From: Cognaticolwellia mytili
Lineage (GTDB): Bacteria; Pseudomonadota; Gammaproteobacteria; Enterobacterales; Alteromonadaceae
Length of the DNA: 64,000 nucleotides
Assembly (NCBI RefSeq): GCF_002104475.1
Contig: NZ_NBOF01000001.1
Span: 992,001-1,056,000, forward strand
Direction: 5' to 3'
Position 1 is the stretch's first letter, and each line of letters begins with the position of its first letter. Of the stretch, positions 47,590 through 55,741 are shown in pieces. Under the pieces are notes generated by a model. It was not told the DNA's origin. It saw only the letters and a list, made by a program, of their open reading frames with translations, and made no database searches. Made by a program: the position numbers and the translations under genes.

Positions 47590-47614
47590 AAGGCCGTTTT
47601 AAGCAGTTTGTATG
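47590..47614 (-). repeat. deleted attC remnant
   Basis: GGCCGTTTTAAGCAG followed directly by TTTGTATGG looks like the two outer ends of an attC (compare GCCGTTTTAAGCGG and CTTGTTATG) with the core deleted. It sits just downstream of the next gene's stop (47621). Confidence 0.35.
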
Positions 47615-47620
47615 GTAACT

Positions 47621-48079
47621 TTAAAAGCAACTCGTCTCAGTTTTGGGTTTACTTGGTAACCAAGTTAAAATCTTCCACTCCCCGTTCAAATTTACTGCTG
47701 AATATGTGCTACACATACTATCTAATTGTTCACTATTAGTTTTAATACGATCAAAAAATACGGTAGCGACAACAAAGTTTGAACCTGATTGTGTTTTTGA
47801 AATATCACGAATTACTGACTTTTGATAGCCGTCTTCCTCTAAAGCCTTAATAATTGATGCCAAAATAGACTCTACTTTTTTGCTATTTCCTGGAACCATA
47901 ACATGGTTACCAAAAATGAATTGAACATTAGGATGGAAGTGTTGTTCTGATATTTTCTGCAGCTGCCGTGAGCTAAAACTAGCATAAAAATCAGTTATAA
48001 AATCATCAAAGCTTTCTAATTCAGTAGAAAACGTGAGTGAAGAAAAAAGAAAAGAAAATAGAATAAAAAAATACTTCAT
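47621..48079 (-). CDS. secreted NTF2/SnoaL-like hypothetical protein
   Basis: 152-residue exported protein. Signal peptide MKYFFILFSFLFSSLTFS; the mature domain has FDDFITDFYASFSSRQLQKI, then HFHPNVQFIFGNHVMVPG and later GEWKILTW, a pattern like SnoaL/NTF2-type cone folds. Function unknown. Cassette gene between a deleted attC on the left and a decayed attC on the right. Confidence 0.55.
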   Translation of the reverse strand: MKYFFILFSFLFSSLTFSTELESFDDFITDFYASFSSRQLQKISEQHFHPNVQFIFGNHVMVPGNSKKVESILASIIKALEEDGYQKSVIRDISKTQSGSNFVVATVFFDRIKTNSEQLDSMCSTYSAVNLNGEWKILTWLPSKPKTETSCF

Positions 48080-48230
48080 ATAGATTGACCGACCATGTTG
48101 TTAACTCATTAATTAAATACGTTAAAAGAACTCCACAAGAAGTTATTGGTCATGACGCATAAACGATAAACATCGGACCGTTCATAAACAACAAGATGAC
48201 ACTATTCTAATTGCACAGCTCAGACACTAT

Positions 48231-48330
48231 TACAGCACCTCATTAAGAGGCAAAAATTGTTGGCTAAAATAAGCGACGAAAAAGCAAAGAACTAACGGGT
48301 TTTTGTCCTGATTTAATGACTTGTAATGTT
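48231..48330 (-). repeat. decayed attC
   Basis: CCTCATTAAGAGGC, GTTGGCTAAAATAAGCGACG, AGCAAAG and GACTTGTAATG are recognisable, but the RYYYAAC start has become AGCACC and GTTATG has become GTAATG. Belongs to the L,D-transpeptidase cassette (AGCGACGAAGGAGC subfamily). Confidence 0.6.
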
Positions 48331-49059
48331 TTTAGTAACCATACTATATTCATTTACTATATCTTTGTATAGCTCCGCAACCCATATAGGAGAGCCATTT
48401 GGGATACTAAGCTCACTTAACGATGGATTAGTAGGCGAGATAATTACTCGAGTATTAGATAAACCTGTAGTATGCACTAGATAAAATAAGTTCTCTATTA
48501 CAGTGTCACCCATAGCTAAACAACCTATAGAAGCAGAACGACCATGAATAAAAATATTAGTACCAGGAGAAGTTCTCCCTTCATTTATTGCATGTTGTAA
48601 ATCAAAAGCATTTGGATAATTTAGCTTCATGGATAAGTGGTAAGCACTATTAGGATTGAAACCCTCAATTTTATAGATACCTTCTGGCACTTGTTTGTCA
48701 CCTTCAACCAATTTGGGTCCTAAAATGCCACTTGCTGCTTTAACATTATAACGAGTTATGAATTTAAATATTTTATCTTCGTTTGAAGCCCAAACTTCCA
48801 ACTCTTTTGTGTCTTTAAAAGCAATTAGAGAAAGGTTTTTAGGAGGAAAGCTTATAGCTTTAGAAAGAAATAAAGAAGATAATTCTTGTGAAACTGTTAA
48901 CTCTAGTTTTTTTATAACCTCAGCTACAGTTTTTTTACCCGTAAATTTAATCACTACCGGATGCCATAAACTTCTTCCATATTGATAAACAACGAATAAG
49001 CATACTAATGAGATTAATACTAAAACCTTTTTCAACTTACCGTACCGTGAGAAAAACAT
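48313..49059 (-). CDS. L,D-transpeptidase (YkuD) family protein
   Basis: 248-residue protein with an N-terminal membrane anchor (VLVLISLVCLFVVYQYG) and a YkuD catalytic domain. NIFIHGRSASIGCLAMGD (about residues 170-187) supplies the HG-x-SxGC motif with catalytic Cys. The family cross-links peptidoglycan stems or attaches proteins to it in the periplasm. Its neighbours are integron cassettes, so it is an unusual cassette-borne cell-wall enzyme. Complete in length; start ATG at 49059. Confidence 0.8.
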   Translation of the reverse strand: MFFSRYGKLKKVLVLISLVCLFVVYQYGRSLWHPVVIKFTGKKTVAEVIKKLELTVSQELSSLFLSKAISFPPKNLSLIAFKDTKELEVWASNEDKIFKFITRYNVKAASGILGPKLVEGDKQVPEGIYKIEGFNPNSAYHLSMKLNYPNAFDLQHAINEGRTSPGTNIFIHGRSASIGCLAMGDTVIENLFYLVHTTGLSNTRVIISPTNPSLSELSIPNGSPIWVAELYKDIVNEYSMVTKNITSH

Positions 49060-49067
49060 TACACCTA

Positions 49068-49150
49068 TTTAAGCATAAAAATATAGTTAGTTAAAATGTT
49101 AAGCAACGTGAAAATAGCCAGTGGTATCTTTTTCGTTTAAAGCGCTTTTT
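49068..49150 (-). repeat. decayed attC
   Basis: TATTTAAGC, AGTTAGTTAAAATGTTAAGC, AATAGCCAGTGG and GCTTTTTAACTG are derived from a standard attC; the RYYYAAC and GTTRRRY ends are lost. Belongs to the TPR-like cassette (49149-49541). Confidence 0.5.
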
Positions 49151-49541
49151 AACTGCTCATTTCATCCAAACGCGCAACAAAGGCTTTTAATTGAGATATT
49201 CCAACATGCTTATCTTTGTAAAGATTTATCGCCTTATCAAAATATGCTCCTGCTTTCGATAGATCCCCCAAACTCTCGTGTAATAACCCAATTCTAAGAT
49301 AAGTAAATGATAAACTATTTGGCCCCACTTCAGATTGTAAAGCACTAGAATTATCTGACTCTAAGATCCTAGCTAGCGCTTTAAGTGCATAAAGCCCGCT
49401 ATCAGATGTACCTTTTAAGTATTGAGTATGAGCCAATGCTATTTCTTTTTTAAGAAAGTCTGGAGAAATTTCATTGGCAATTGTAAGGTTTGAAGCTAAC
49501 GTGCCTAAAGTAAATAGGCTTAATTTGATTATATTTTTCAT
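49149..49541 (-). CDS. secreted TPR-like protein
   Basis: 130-residue exported protein. Signal peptide starts MKNIIKLSLFTLGTLASN; two TPR-like repeats follow (SLSFTYLRIGLLHESLGDLS and AGAYFDKAINLYKD). The start at 49541 is chosen because AAGGAAA lies 6 bases upstream; the longer frame starts in attC DNA. Function unknown. Cassette gene. Confidence 0.6.
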   Translation of the reverse strand: MKNIIKLSLFTLGTLASNLTIANEISPDFLKKEIALAHTQYLKGTSDSGLYALKALARILESDNSSALQSEVGPNSLSFTYLRIGLLHESLGDLSKAGAYFDKAINLYKDKHVGISQLKAFVARLDEMSS

Positions 49542-49564
49542 TTTAATTTCCTTATAGATTGAAA

Positions 49565-49660
49565 TATACCGCAATATATCTGTGCAGATAACACCTTGCT
49601 AAAATGTGTAGCGAAACAGCCAACAGTCATTTGTCCCGCTTAAAGTTTTTGTTAGCGCTA
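49565..49660 (-). repeat. decayed attC
   Basis: TTGCTAAAATGTGTAGCG, AACAGCCAACAG, TTTGTCCCGCTT and GTTAGCG remain; the left end (ACCGCAA) has lost the TAACGCC. Serves the TonB-domain lipoprotein cassette. Confidence 0.55.
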
Positions 49661-50104
49661 AACTTCATGTTTAGGACAATTTTCCAAGTACTTCGCTTCC
49701 GTTGGGTTTCTGCTAGTCGAAAAATCCATTCGAATAGAAGTTAAAACTGGCGTACTGTTCTTATTTTTATCTGTAACTTTCCACTTCCATTCAACTAGCG
49801 CGGCGGCGGCATTATTATCAAATACACCTTTAGGATACGATGAGCGAACCTTGTACCCTGTAGCTTTTCCATTTTGATCAATGCCAACAATCAAATCAAC
49901 GCAACCCGATATATTATTTTTTGCAGCTGAAACGGGATATCTTGGTTCAATTCTTTTTACAACACGCCAGTACTCTTCAGCAAGTTTAACTTGTTCTTTA
50001 CCTGATAAGTCGAGGTAATCAATTTTAGTTTTGTCAACTTTAGTTGTTGGCGCACAAGAAGTCACAAAAAGTGCAAGTGGTAGTAAAAAGTATGATTTAT
50101 TCAA
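49658..50104 (-). CDS. lipoprotein with TonB C-terminal domain
   Basis: 148-residue predicted lipoprotein. The TTG at 50104 is preferred because AAAGGAG lies 6 bases upstream; an ATG 39 bases earlier lies in attC DNA and reads MPLKMAL. The lipobox is FVTSC. The C-terminal half is a TonB/TolA-like energy-transducer domain (EPRYPVSAAKNNISGCVDLI and AAALVEWKW). It is not membrane-anchored like true TonB, so it may be a TonB-like periplasmic adaptor. Function unknown. Confidence 0.65.
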   Translation of the reverse strand: MNKSYFLLPLALFVTSCAPTTKVDKTKIDYLDLSGKEQVKLAEEYWRVVKRIEPRYPVSAAKNNISGCVDLIVGIDQNGKATGYKVRSSYPKGVFDNNAAAALVEWKWKVTDKNKNSTPVLTSIRMDFSTSRNPTEAKYLENCPKHEV

Positions 50105-50120
50105 AGCTATCTCCTTTAGC

Positions 50121-50219
50121 TCTAATGCCATTTTAAGCGGCAAATTACAGTTGGCTAAAATAACAGAGGCTCGAATAAAGTCACCTGTAATTTGCCCGAT
50201 TTGAAAACCCTTGTTATAA
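50121..50219 (-). repeat. partly decayed attC (GAGGCACGAAC subfamily)
   Basis: TCTAATGCC replaces the normal xCTAACGCC; the core AGCGGCAAATTACAGTTGG and the end AACCCTTGTTATAAG are close to the sites at 57743, 61337 and 62484. Serves the 50225-50524 cassette. Confidence 0.65.
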
Positions 50220-50224
50220 GTTTA

Positions 50225-50524
50225 CTATGCTGTTCTTTGTTCAGTTAAACTCAAGCGTTTATAGGAACTATAAACTTGTTGCTTTGAATGGTTTAAAGTT
50301 AAATATACATCCATTTCCACACTCATTAAACCTGATATTGGATTAACCTCTAAAACTCCATGCTCTCCAAGCTTTGCAGATAGAAGAGCTACTTTTCCAT
50401 TAGCTAGAAAACTCGAATCTTGATCTCGCAGGTCACCATCCACATATAGTTTTGCTCCGTGTGTCCAAGTATTAACTATTTTAATTGTGTGATTTTTAAC
50501 TCTGAATTGAAACTCTTTTCTCAT
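50225..50524 (-). CDS. small hypothetical cassette protein
   Basis: 99-residue soluble protein, MRKEFQFRVKNHTIKIVNTW..., beta-rich with charged ends and no signal peptide. Good ribosome-binding site (GGAG, 7 bases before ATG 50524). No family recognised. Stop lies at the edge of its attC, a typical single-gene cassette. Confidence 0.55.
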   Translation of the reverse strand: MRKEFQFRVKNHTIKIVNTWTHGAKLYVDGDLRDQDSSFLANGKVALLSAKLGEHGVLEVNPISGLMSVEMDVYLTLNHSKQQVYSSYKRLSLTEQRTA

Positions 50525-50550
50525 TACAAACTCCGTTTTATGAAATATTT

Positions 50551-50650
50551 ATAAGACCGTTTTAAGTAGCAAATTGCCGCTGGCTAAAATTAGCGACGAA
50601 GGAGAAAAAGTTGGCTACTTTTATCTTTCTTTAACAGCTTGTATGGATAA
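50551..50650 (-). repeat. decayed attC
   Basis: GACCGTTTTAAGTAGC, AATTGCCGCTGGCTAAAAT, AGCGACGAAGGAG and CAGCTTGTATGG remain from an AGCGACGAAGGAGC-type attC; both ends are mutated (AAGACCG, TGTATGG). Its cassette gene is replaced by IS110 relics. Confidence 0.5.
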
Positions 50651-50794
50651 TATATCCATCTAAATTACTTTTTAATCCCCTTTTTGGGTAATAGACCGAT
50701 AACGAGAACAAATGCGACAAAGAACACCAAACATAACACTCGAATAGTCTACTGGGTCTCAAACCCGAATTTTGCAAGTATGAGTTAGCTTATT

Positions 50795-51186
50795 ATGAAT
50801 ATAAATATAAATCAAAGTATTAAAACCGGTGTTGATACAAATAAATACCAATTCAAAGTGTTGCTGATGGGGATTGAAGGTTAAATAAAGCAGCGATACA
50901 AGAAACAAGATAACAAGGCTACTTTTGATAGTTTACCTAGTGCAGGTCCGCAACTAGCACCGCATTTATTAGTCGCTTTTGGGCACAATAAAGAACGTTA
51001 TACCGGTGCAGAAATATGTGGGTATTACACCGGTTATTGAAAATAGTATCAAAAAAATATAGGCACATTGGTGGTATAGTTGCCCTGCCTTTTTAAGGCA
51101 AGCCTTCGAGGAGTGGGCTGGTTTTTCGGTACGATACTCCTTCTGGGTGAAGGCTTATTATGACCAAAAGAAATTACGTCATCCAT
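50795..51186 (+). pseudogene. IS110-family transposase remnant 1
   Basis: On the plus strand, fragments of an IS110-family transposase are readable in shifted frames: a possible N-terminal piece (TGVDTNKYQFKVLLMG, 50795-50884), TFDSLPSAGPQLAPHLLVAF and KYVGITPVIENS. HWWYSCPAFLRQAFEEWAGF and YSFWVKAYYDQKK follow. The later fragments match the region following the second catalytic domain of IS110 transposases. Stops and frameshifts inactivate it. It is followed directly by a second, different IS110 fragment. Confidence 0.65.
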
Positions 51187-51193
51187 CAAGCCT

Positions 51194-51656
51194 ATGCTTA
51201 CTGCACTGAAAAATCAGCTAAAAAAAATAGACAATAAATTACACAAACTCATCGAAAGCTGCGAGGAGTATAAAATTAAAAATGACACTATTCAGAGCAT
51301 GTTTGGAGTAGGAAAAGTCGTCGCATTCAACTTAATCAGTAAAATACCTGAGCTTGGTTATATCAACAATAAAGAAGCGGCATCGTTGGTCGGTGTAGCT
51401 TCTTTCAACCGAAAAAATGGCTCGTATAAAGGTAAGCGTATGATACCTGGTGAACATTCACAAATAAGAGCGGCCATGCACATGGCAATGATGTCAGCCA
51501 TTCAATGCACCCCAAAAATTTAAAGTGATTTATCATCAGCTAGTCGCCGTAGGAAAATCCAAAAAAGTAGCGATAATAGCCTGTATTAGGAAGCTCGTGA
51601 TCACACTCAATTCGATGATGAGAGATGGTGTCTATTGGGATCCTAAAATGAATTAA
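51194..51656 (+). pseudogene. IS110-family transposase remnant 2 (Transposase_20 region)
   Basis: Fragment MLTALKNQLKKIDNKLHKLI..., with IQSMFGVGKVVAFNLISKIP, ELGYINNKEAASLVGVA and SQIRAAMHMAMMSAIQC, is the IS116/IS110/IS902 C-terminal domain. A frameshift near 51515 separates the last part (KVIYHQLVAVGKSKKVAIIA, then ITLNSMMRDGVYWDPKMN, stop at 51656). IS110-family elements of the IS1111-attC type insert in attC sites, and this relic lies between attC remnants. Confidence 0.7.
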
Positions 51657-51749
51657 TTATTAAGGTTTGACACCATAGTCACTTGTTATGTTGCAGCTTG
51701 GCATTGTTAATTCATAGAGTGTGCTTAAGGCGATTCATATGTCTAGCAA

Positions 51750-52037
51750 CTATCCTGGGCGCGCAGACATGTAGTCAAGGTGTGGCCCACAGCTTCCCTC
51801 TGATTCGCAATCGTTGACTCCGTCTTTGTCTGTATCCCAGCTCGGATGCATCTTGTAGTCTGGGCAATACGTCGCTCCAAACTCTGCATCAAGTAATCCA
51901 GCAGCACGAGCCTCATTAACGTTCAAATAACGATTAGCATATGCGTCACAGAGAGGTGCTTTTTGCATAGTGGTAGACGAACACCCTGCAACTGCTAATA
52001 AAATTAAAAACCAGAAAATTCTGAAATAAAAACTCAT
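51750..52037 (-). CDS. small lipoprotein with Ca-binding-like motif
   Basis: 95-residue lipoprotein. Signal peptide with lipobox AVAGC (Cys about residue 19). The mature part carries DTDKDGVNDCE, a thrombospondin type 3-like calcium-binding loop, and several Cys. Function unknown. The cassette's attC would be at 51657-51690, where only the end (CACTTGTTATG) is readable beside the IS110 relic. Confidence 0.6.
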   Translation of the reverse strand: MSFYFRIFWFLILLAVAGCSSTTMQKAPLCDAYANRYLNVNEARAAGLLDAEFGATYCPDYKMHPSWDTDKDGVNDCESEGSCGPHLDYMSARPG

Positions 52038-52079
52038 TTATTGACCCTTAACCATTAGATAAGTGCAAATTCTTTAGAC

Positions 52080-52176
52080 ACATAACGCCCGCTTAAGCGG
52101 AGAATTTTGTTGGCTAAACTGTTGAACGGAGTGAAAAAAGCCAACACTATTCTTCCATTTGCGCGCCTTGTTATAG
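52080..52176 (-). repeat. attC site
   Basis: 97 bp from ACATAAC-GCC to GTTATAG. Core stem TTGTTGGCTAAACTG / AGCCAACA with GAACGGAGTGAAA loop sequence (subfamily with 59937). Serves the 63-residue cassette protein at 52171. Confidence 0.85.
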
Positions 52177-52362
52177 CGAACCATCATCTGACTTTATTTC
52201 TTTTTTAAAGCTATTAGGTGAAAGACCTTCTTTAATTATTTTATCTAATTCAGCTCTTTTCTTTGAATCGTCGCCATTTTCATTTTGATCCAATTTTCTT
52301 TCTTCGGCTTTCGCTAGGTTTTTTAATGAAGGTTGAAACATTGACATTATTTCTACACTCAC
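52171..52362 (-). CDS. small charged cassette protein
   Basis: 63-residue soluble protein, MSVEIMSMFQPSLKNLAK..., Lys/Asp/Glu-rich. The GTG start at 52362 has GGAGAT about 8 bases upstream; a later in-frame ATG is possible. Its stop lies inside the attC, as is typical of cassettes. No family recognised. Confidence 0.5.
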   Translation of the reverse strand: MSVEIMSMFQPSLKNLAKAEERKLDQNENGDDSKKRAELDKIIKEGLSPNSFKKEIKSDDGSL

Positions 52363-52395
52363 AATATATCTCCATGAATTAATTGCTGTTGTAAT

Positions 52396-52475
52396 TACAA
52401 CTATTGATATAGGGGCAAGAATATAAATATCAAATTGATCGAAAATTGACCTTTCGCTTTAACACCAAGTTAGCA
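52396..52475 (-). repeat. possible divergent attC
   Basis: TTACAAC and AGGGGC at the left, then CCTTTCGCTTTAACACCAAG and GTTAGCA at the right resemble the ends of the 55631 site, but the core is short (80 bp) and unlike the others. Confidence 0.35.
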
Positions 52476-52489
52476 GCGCATTACGTTGA

Positions 52490-52681
52490 TTATTGCATGC
52501 CAGCCATTCTATATAAAAAGTACGCAAAACCAGAAAATGCAAGAACACTAACAATTACCATAATTGTTAATGTTTTTGATTTTGTCATTGAATCTATAAG
52601 TGCAACTTCCGTTTGCATCCGAAGAAGATCTAGATTGTCATCTGATTCTTTTAACTGAGGCTTACCTCTTTTCTGAACCAT
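52490..52681 (-). CDS. small single-helix membrane cassette protein
   Basis: 63-residue protein with a charged N-terminus (MVQKRGKPQLKESDDNLDLL) and one C-terminal transmembrane helix (TLTIMVIVSVLAFSGFAYFL). The start at 52681 has GGAG 9 bases upstream. Tail-anchored topology. No family recognised. Cassette gene. Confidence 0.55.
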   Translation of the reverse strand: MVQKRGKPQLKESDDNLDLLRMQTEVALIDSMTKSKTLTIMVIVSVLAFSGFAYFLYRMAGMQ

Positions 52682-52717
52682 GAAAATATACTCCATTAGT
52701 TGATATGATTATTGTAC

Positions 52718-52814
52718 TGCTAACGCCTTACTAAGCGGCGCTAAATTGTTGACCAAAATGTGAAGCAGAGCGAACAGCCCGCTGTTTTTAGTCCTTTTAA
52801 ATTACTTGTTATAG
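52718..52814 (-). repeat. attC site
   Basis: 97 bp from TGCTAAC-GCC to GTTATAG, with core TTGTTGACCAAAATG / ACAGCCCGCTG. Serves the VOC-domain cassette at 52817. Confidence 0.85.
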
Positions 52815-52816
52815 GT

Positions 52817-53302
52817 TTAATTATCTGAAACTAATTCATGAACATTGCCATCAGGGTCAGAGAAGAATGCAGTGTACTCCCCCCATGGTTGTCGTGCTGG
52901 TTTTGCAACAAACTTTACACCAAGTTTTAATAACTTCTCGTATGTTAAATCAACGTCTTTACTACTTTTATATTTAAAACCAACTCCAACCCCTGATCCT
53001 GACCTTTTGTCTTGTAATGATTTTGTTGGAATAAATGAATTAAGGTTTGACTTACTTGATATAGATAAGCGCATTCCTTTCGTACGGAATTCTATAAATT
53101 CTCCAACTTCATTAACGATGCTCATCTCAAGTTTATTTTTATAAAACTCTTTCATTTTTTGATAGTTATCAGTATGTAAAGTCACCATATAAATAGTGCC
53201 CATTAGTGATATTTTATGTACGTCAGCTTGAGCAGGCATAGAGAATATTCCACAAATAGATATAAAGTTAAATGCTAGTAGTAAAGTTTTTTTAATATTC
53301 AT
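52817..53302 (-). CDS. secreted VOC/glyoxalase-like protein
   Basis: 161-residue exported protein. Signal peptide MNIKKTLLLAFNFISICGIF..., then a vicinal-oxygen-chelate domain (IYMVTLHTDNYQKMKEFYKN and DPDGNVHELVSDN). A secreted VOC protein is unusual; most are cytosolic. The start at 53302 follows a GGAT; the longer frame begins in attC DNA. Metal and substrate unknown. Cassette gene. Confidence 0.7.
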   Translation of the reverse strand: MNIKKTLLLAFNFISICGIFSMPAQADVHKISLMGTIYMVTLHTDNYQKMKEFYKNKLEMSIVNEVGEFIEFRTKGMRLSISSKSNLNSFIPTKSLQDKRSGSGVGVGFKYKSSKDVDLTYEKLLKLGVKFVAKPARQPWGEYTAFFSDPDGNVHELVSDN

Positions 53303-53352
53303 CGTTTTAATCCGTAAGATTGATGCTATGTAAAGTTCAGTGAGCAATAAAC

Positions 53353-53452
53353 CTATAACGCCGCAATAAGCGGAAAATTATAGTTGGCTAAAATGTGAAG
53401 TGAAGCGAAACCAACCAACTGTTATTTTTCCTGCTTGAGTGGCTTGTTAACT
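53353..53452 (-). repeat. attC site
   Basis: 100 bp from CTATAAC-GCC to GTTAACT, with core AGTTGGCTAAAATGTG / CAACCAACTG and GAAGTGAAGCGAAAC loop sequence. Serves the GNAT cassette. Confidence 0.85.
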
Positions 53453-53459
53453 TACGTTT

Positions 53460-53918
53460 TCACTGAACAGATACCATAGGATAATAAATTATTCCATTTT
53501 TTTTCTGGCGTTCACCATCTAATCGAAAACCAAAACTCTCATAAATTGGAACAGCAACAGTTGATGATTTAACCCAGTAGCCGTTCCTATTTCCTTTATT
53601 AAAACAAATGCTTTTTGCTTCTTCCCATAATTTTTTAGATATTTTCAAGTTTCTATAAGAAGGAGCTACAAAAAGTTGATCGATCTTTTCATTCACATGG
53701 ATAGTAATTAATCCGGCAATTTTTTTATCTTTAATAAAGCATAACGTCAAATAATCTTTATTTAGAATTCTGCTTTTTATAGATGATAAGTCATTGGGTT
53801 TATAAAATAGCTTGATACCTTCTTCATCAAAATCTGGGTTAAGTTCTGGCTCAACTGCTTTAATAATTAAATCTCTTATTTCAGCAGTATCTTCGACTTG
53901 TGCTTCTCGTATACTCAT
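53460..53918 (-). CDS. GNAT family N-acetyltransferase
   Basis: 152-residue cytosolic GNAT. IREAQVEDTAEIRDLIIKAV at the N-terminus, then IDQLFVAPSYRNLKISKKLW (acetyl-CoA-binding region A, with R/S-rich variation of the Q-x-x-G loop) and a C-terminal FGFRLDGER (motif B). The target is unknown. Such acetyltransferases are among the commonest integron cassette genes. Start ATG at 53918. Confidence 0.85.
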   Translation of the reverse strand: MSIREAQVEDTAEIRDLIIKAVEPELNPDFDEEGIKLFYKPNDLSSIKSRILNKDYLTLCFIKDKKIAGLITIHVNEKIDQLFVAPSYRNLKISKKLWEEAKSICFNKGNRNGYWVKSSTVAVPIYESFGFRLDGERQKKNGIIYYPMVSVQ

Positions 53919-53930
53919 AATTTTTCAGTA

Positions 53931-54029
53931 AGCTAACGCTCAAACAATAGTTAAATATCAGTTGGTTAAAATAATCGACACAGGAGCAAAAACAACTATT
54001 ATTTGTCCTGATTTATTTTCTTGTTAGGT
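53931..54029 (-). repeat. attC site
   Basis: 99 bp from AGCTAAC-GCT to GTTAGGT; core CAGTTGGTTAAAATAATCGA / CAACTATT, AGGAGCAAAAACAA loop sequence. Serves the esterase cassette. Confidence 0.85.
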
Positions 54030-54031
54030 TT

Positions 54032-55222
54032 TTATGACTCTAGTTTTGACTTAGACTCATTAACCATATCTTGTAGAGCATCTATAATATGAGCCTCACG
54101 CTTTTGTTGTTTTGCTAAATTGAGTGCCTTAACAAAACTACTATGTGATTTTTCATGCTTGCTAGCCTTTTCATAACCTTGTGCCAGCCTCATGTGAGCA
54201 TAAGAATAGTCGGGGTAATCTTGTACAAATTGCTCTAGTGTAAAAATAGCTTCGACTGGTCGTTGGTTTATTTGTTGTTGTTCAGCAAACTCCACGTAAA
54301 TATCAACTGGAACTGAAATAGTGAAACCAAACTGTTTGGATAATGTAGCGTAGTAATTCTTAAGCACTGAAGCATCAGCATACATAGCTAACTCAGGCGT
54401 AACTTTAAAATTAATGTCAGAATATAGGTACTCTAAACCATTGCTTACCGCGGGGAGAATACCACTCATGTGGGTACGCTCTGGATAGTGTTCAAATTTC
54501 CAATCCAAATTAGCTGGCTTATTTCTTTCCATGTTGGTTAATAACTCTAATGTGCCGGTATAAAAACGACTACCTTCACCTGCAACCGTAATAAAAAGTT
54601 TCTGTTTTTTACGTTTAGCTAATGTGAGTTTTTTTGAATTTTGAATTATCTCATCATAACTCCACCACCCATTTGCACTTATTGATAAATAGTTATTAAA
54701 AAGCTTAGGTTCTTCAAATAAGGCTGATAGCGCCAATGTTCCGGCATTGGAATGACCTATAATGGTTCTATGTGGGTATGTAGCGTATTTTTTATCAATA
54801 AATGGAAATAACTCGTCACTAAGGAATTTTAGAAAGTTATCTTGTCCTGACTTAGGCCATTTAGACTTAACGAAAGTTTGAAACTCCGTTTTAGGCTCAC
54901 CATTGATTGCAGGTAAATAGTCACGAGGTCGATTTGTTGTTTGAATCCCAACGACCATCGTCTTTGGTATTTGTTCATAGTCGACTAAAGATTGGACAAT
55001 ACCAGTAACAGTATGAAAGTGATGTTCACTATCAAGTAGATAGATAACGTATAACGAGTCATCTTCAGTTACTCCTTTAGGTACATAAACGGAAATAGGT
55101 CTATCTTCACCAATAATATCTGAATGTATTGTGAAATTTTCACCGATGCTAATTTCATCGGACGCTGATGTTTCAGGTAACGCAACTAAAATAATTAAGA
55201 GTAATAACGTTAATAACCGCAT
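54032..55222 (-). CDS. secreted alpha/beta-hydrolase (esterase D-like) with C-terminal TPR
   Basis: 396-residue exported protein. Signal peptide MRLLTLLLLIILVALPETSA. An esterase domain (PF00756-like) covers about 25-280: SVYVPKGVTEDDSLYVIYLL, nucleophile elbow GHSNAG (about 155) in place of the usual GHSxGG, and a C-terminal His (ERTHMSG). Then two TPR-like repeats (about 310-390, SYAHMRLAQGYEKASKHEKS). Likely a periplasmic carboxylesterase. Large for a cassette. Confidence 0.8.
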   Translation of the reverse strand: MRLLTLLLLIILVALPETSASDEISIGENFTIHSDIIGEDRPISVYVPKGVTEDDSLYVIYLLDSEHHFHTVTGIVQSLVDYEQIPKTMVVGIQTTNRPRDYLPAINGEPKTEFQTFVKSKWPKSGQDNFLKFLSDELFPFIDKKYATYPHRTIIGHSNAGTLALSALFEEPKLFNNYLSISANGWWSYDEIIQNSKKLTLAKRKKQKLFITVAGEGSRFYTGTLELLTNMERNKPANLDWKFEHYPERTHMSGILPAVSNGLEYLYSDINFKVTPELAMYADASVLKNYYATLSKQFGFTISVPVDIYVEFAEQQQINQRPVEAIFTLEQFVQDYPDYSYAHMRLAQGYEKASKHEKSHSSFVKALNLAKQQKREAHIIDALQDMVNESKSKLES

Positions 55223-55258
55223 GCATAAATCCTTTTGTGAACTCTATAGTGATAAAAA

Positions 55259-55360
55259 ACCTAACGCCCAAATATGAGGCTGATTAATAGTTTGCTATAA
55301 TGTGAAGCGAAGCGAAACCGAGCAAACTGTTAGCAGTTTCGCTTTATTTGCTTGTTAGCT
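55259..55360 (-). repeat. attC site
   Basis: 102 bp from ACCTAAC-GCCC to GTTAGCT; AGTTTGCTATAATGTGAAGC / GAGCAAACTG core of the AGCGAAGC-loop subfamily. Serves the small membrane cassette at 55369. Confidence 0.85.
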
Positions 55361-55368
55361 GTTTAAAA

Positions 55369-55617
55369 CTACCTCTTAGGGTTTGAAATTCCAGATAATC
55401 TACCAAAAAATGCAGCTAAGCCTATTGTTTTACGAATTCTCTCAGCCCAAAGCCCCCCAATAATAAAACCTGCAAAGCCACATAAGGGTATGATAAGGTT
55501 ATATAAGTCACCGGCCTGTGCACTTAGAATAAAGCCAATTATAAGCCCTGCTATTGTTGGCGAAGCAGCCAACATTAACCAAAGTAATGAGTGAATGAAA
55601 AGTGCTACAAACTTCAT
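55369..55617 (-). CDS. small two-helix membrane cassette protein
   Basis: 82-residue protein with two hydrophobic helices (LLWLMLAASPTIAGLIIGF and IIPLCGFAGFIIGGLW) and a basic tail. Good ribosome-binding site (AAGGAAATT) before ATG 55617. No family recognised. Confidence 0.6.
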   Translation of the reverse strand: MKFVALFIHSLLWLMLAASPTIAGLIIGFILSAQAGDLYNLIIPLCGFAGFIIGGLWAERIRKTIGLAAFFGRLSGISNPKR

Positions 55618-55630
55618 AATTTCCTTAAAC

Positions 55631-55731
55631 TGCTAACGCCCTGTTAACAGAGAATAATGTAATTGGTTAAAATAAGCGACGAAGGAGCAAAAACCAACTG
55701 TTTTTTGTCCTTGTTTAACAGCTTGTTAGCA
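55631..55731 (-). repeat. attC site
   Basis: 101 bp from TGCTAAC-GCCC to GTTAGCA; core TGTAATTGGTTAAAATAAGC / ACCAACTG and CGACGAAGGAGCAAAA loop sequence. Serves the LysE-type cassette. Confidence 0.85.
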
Positions 55732-55741
55732 TACGCGTACA

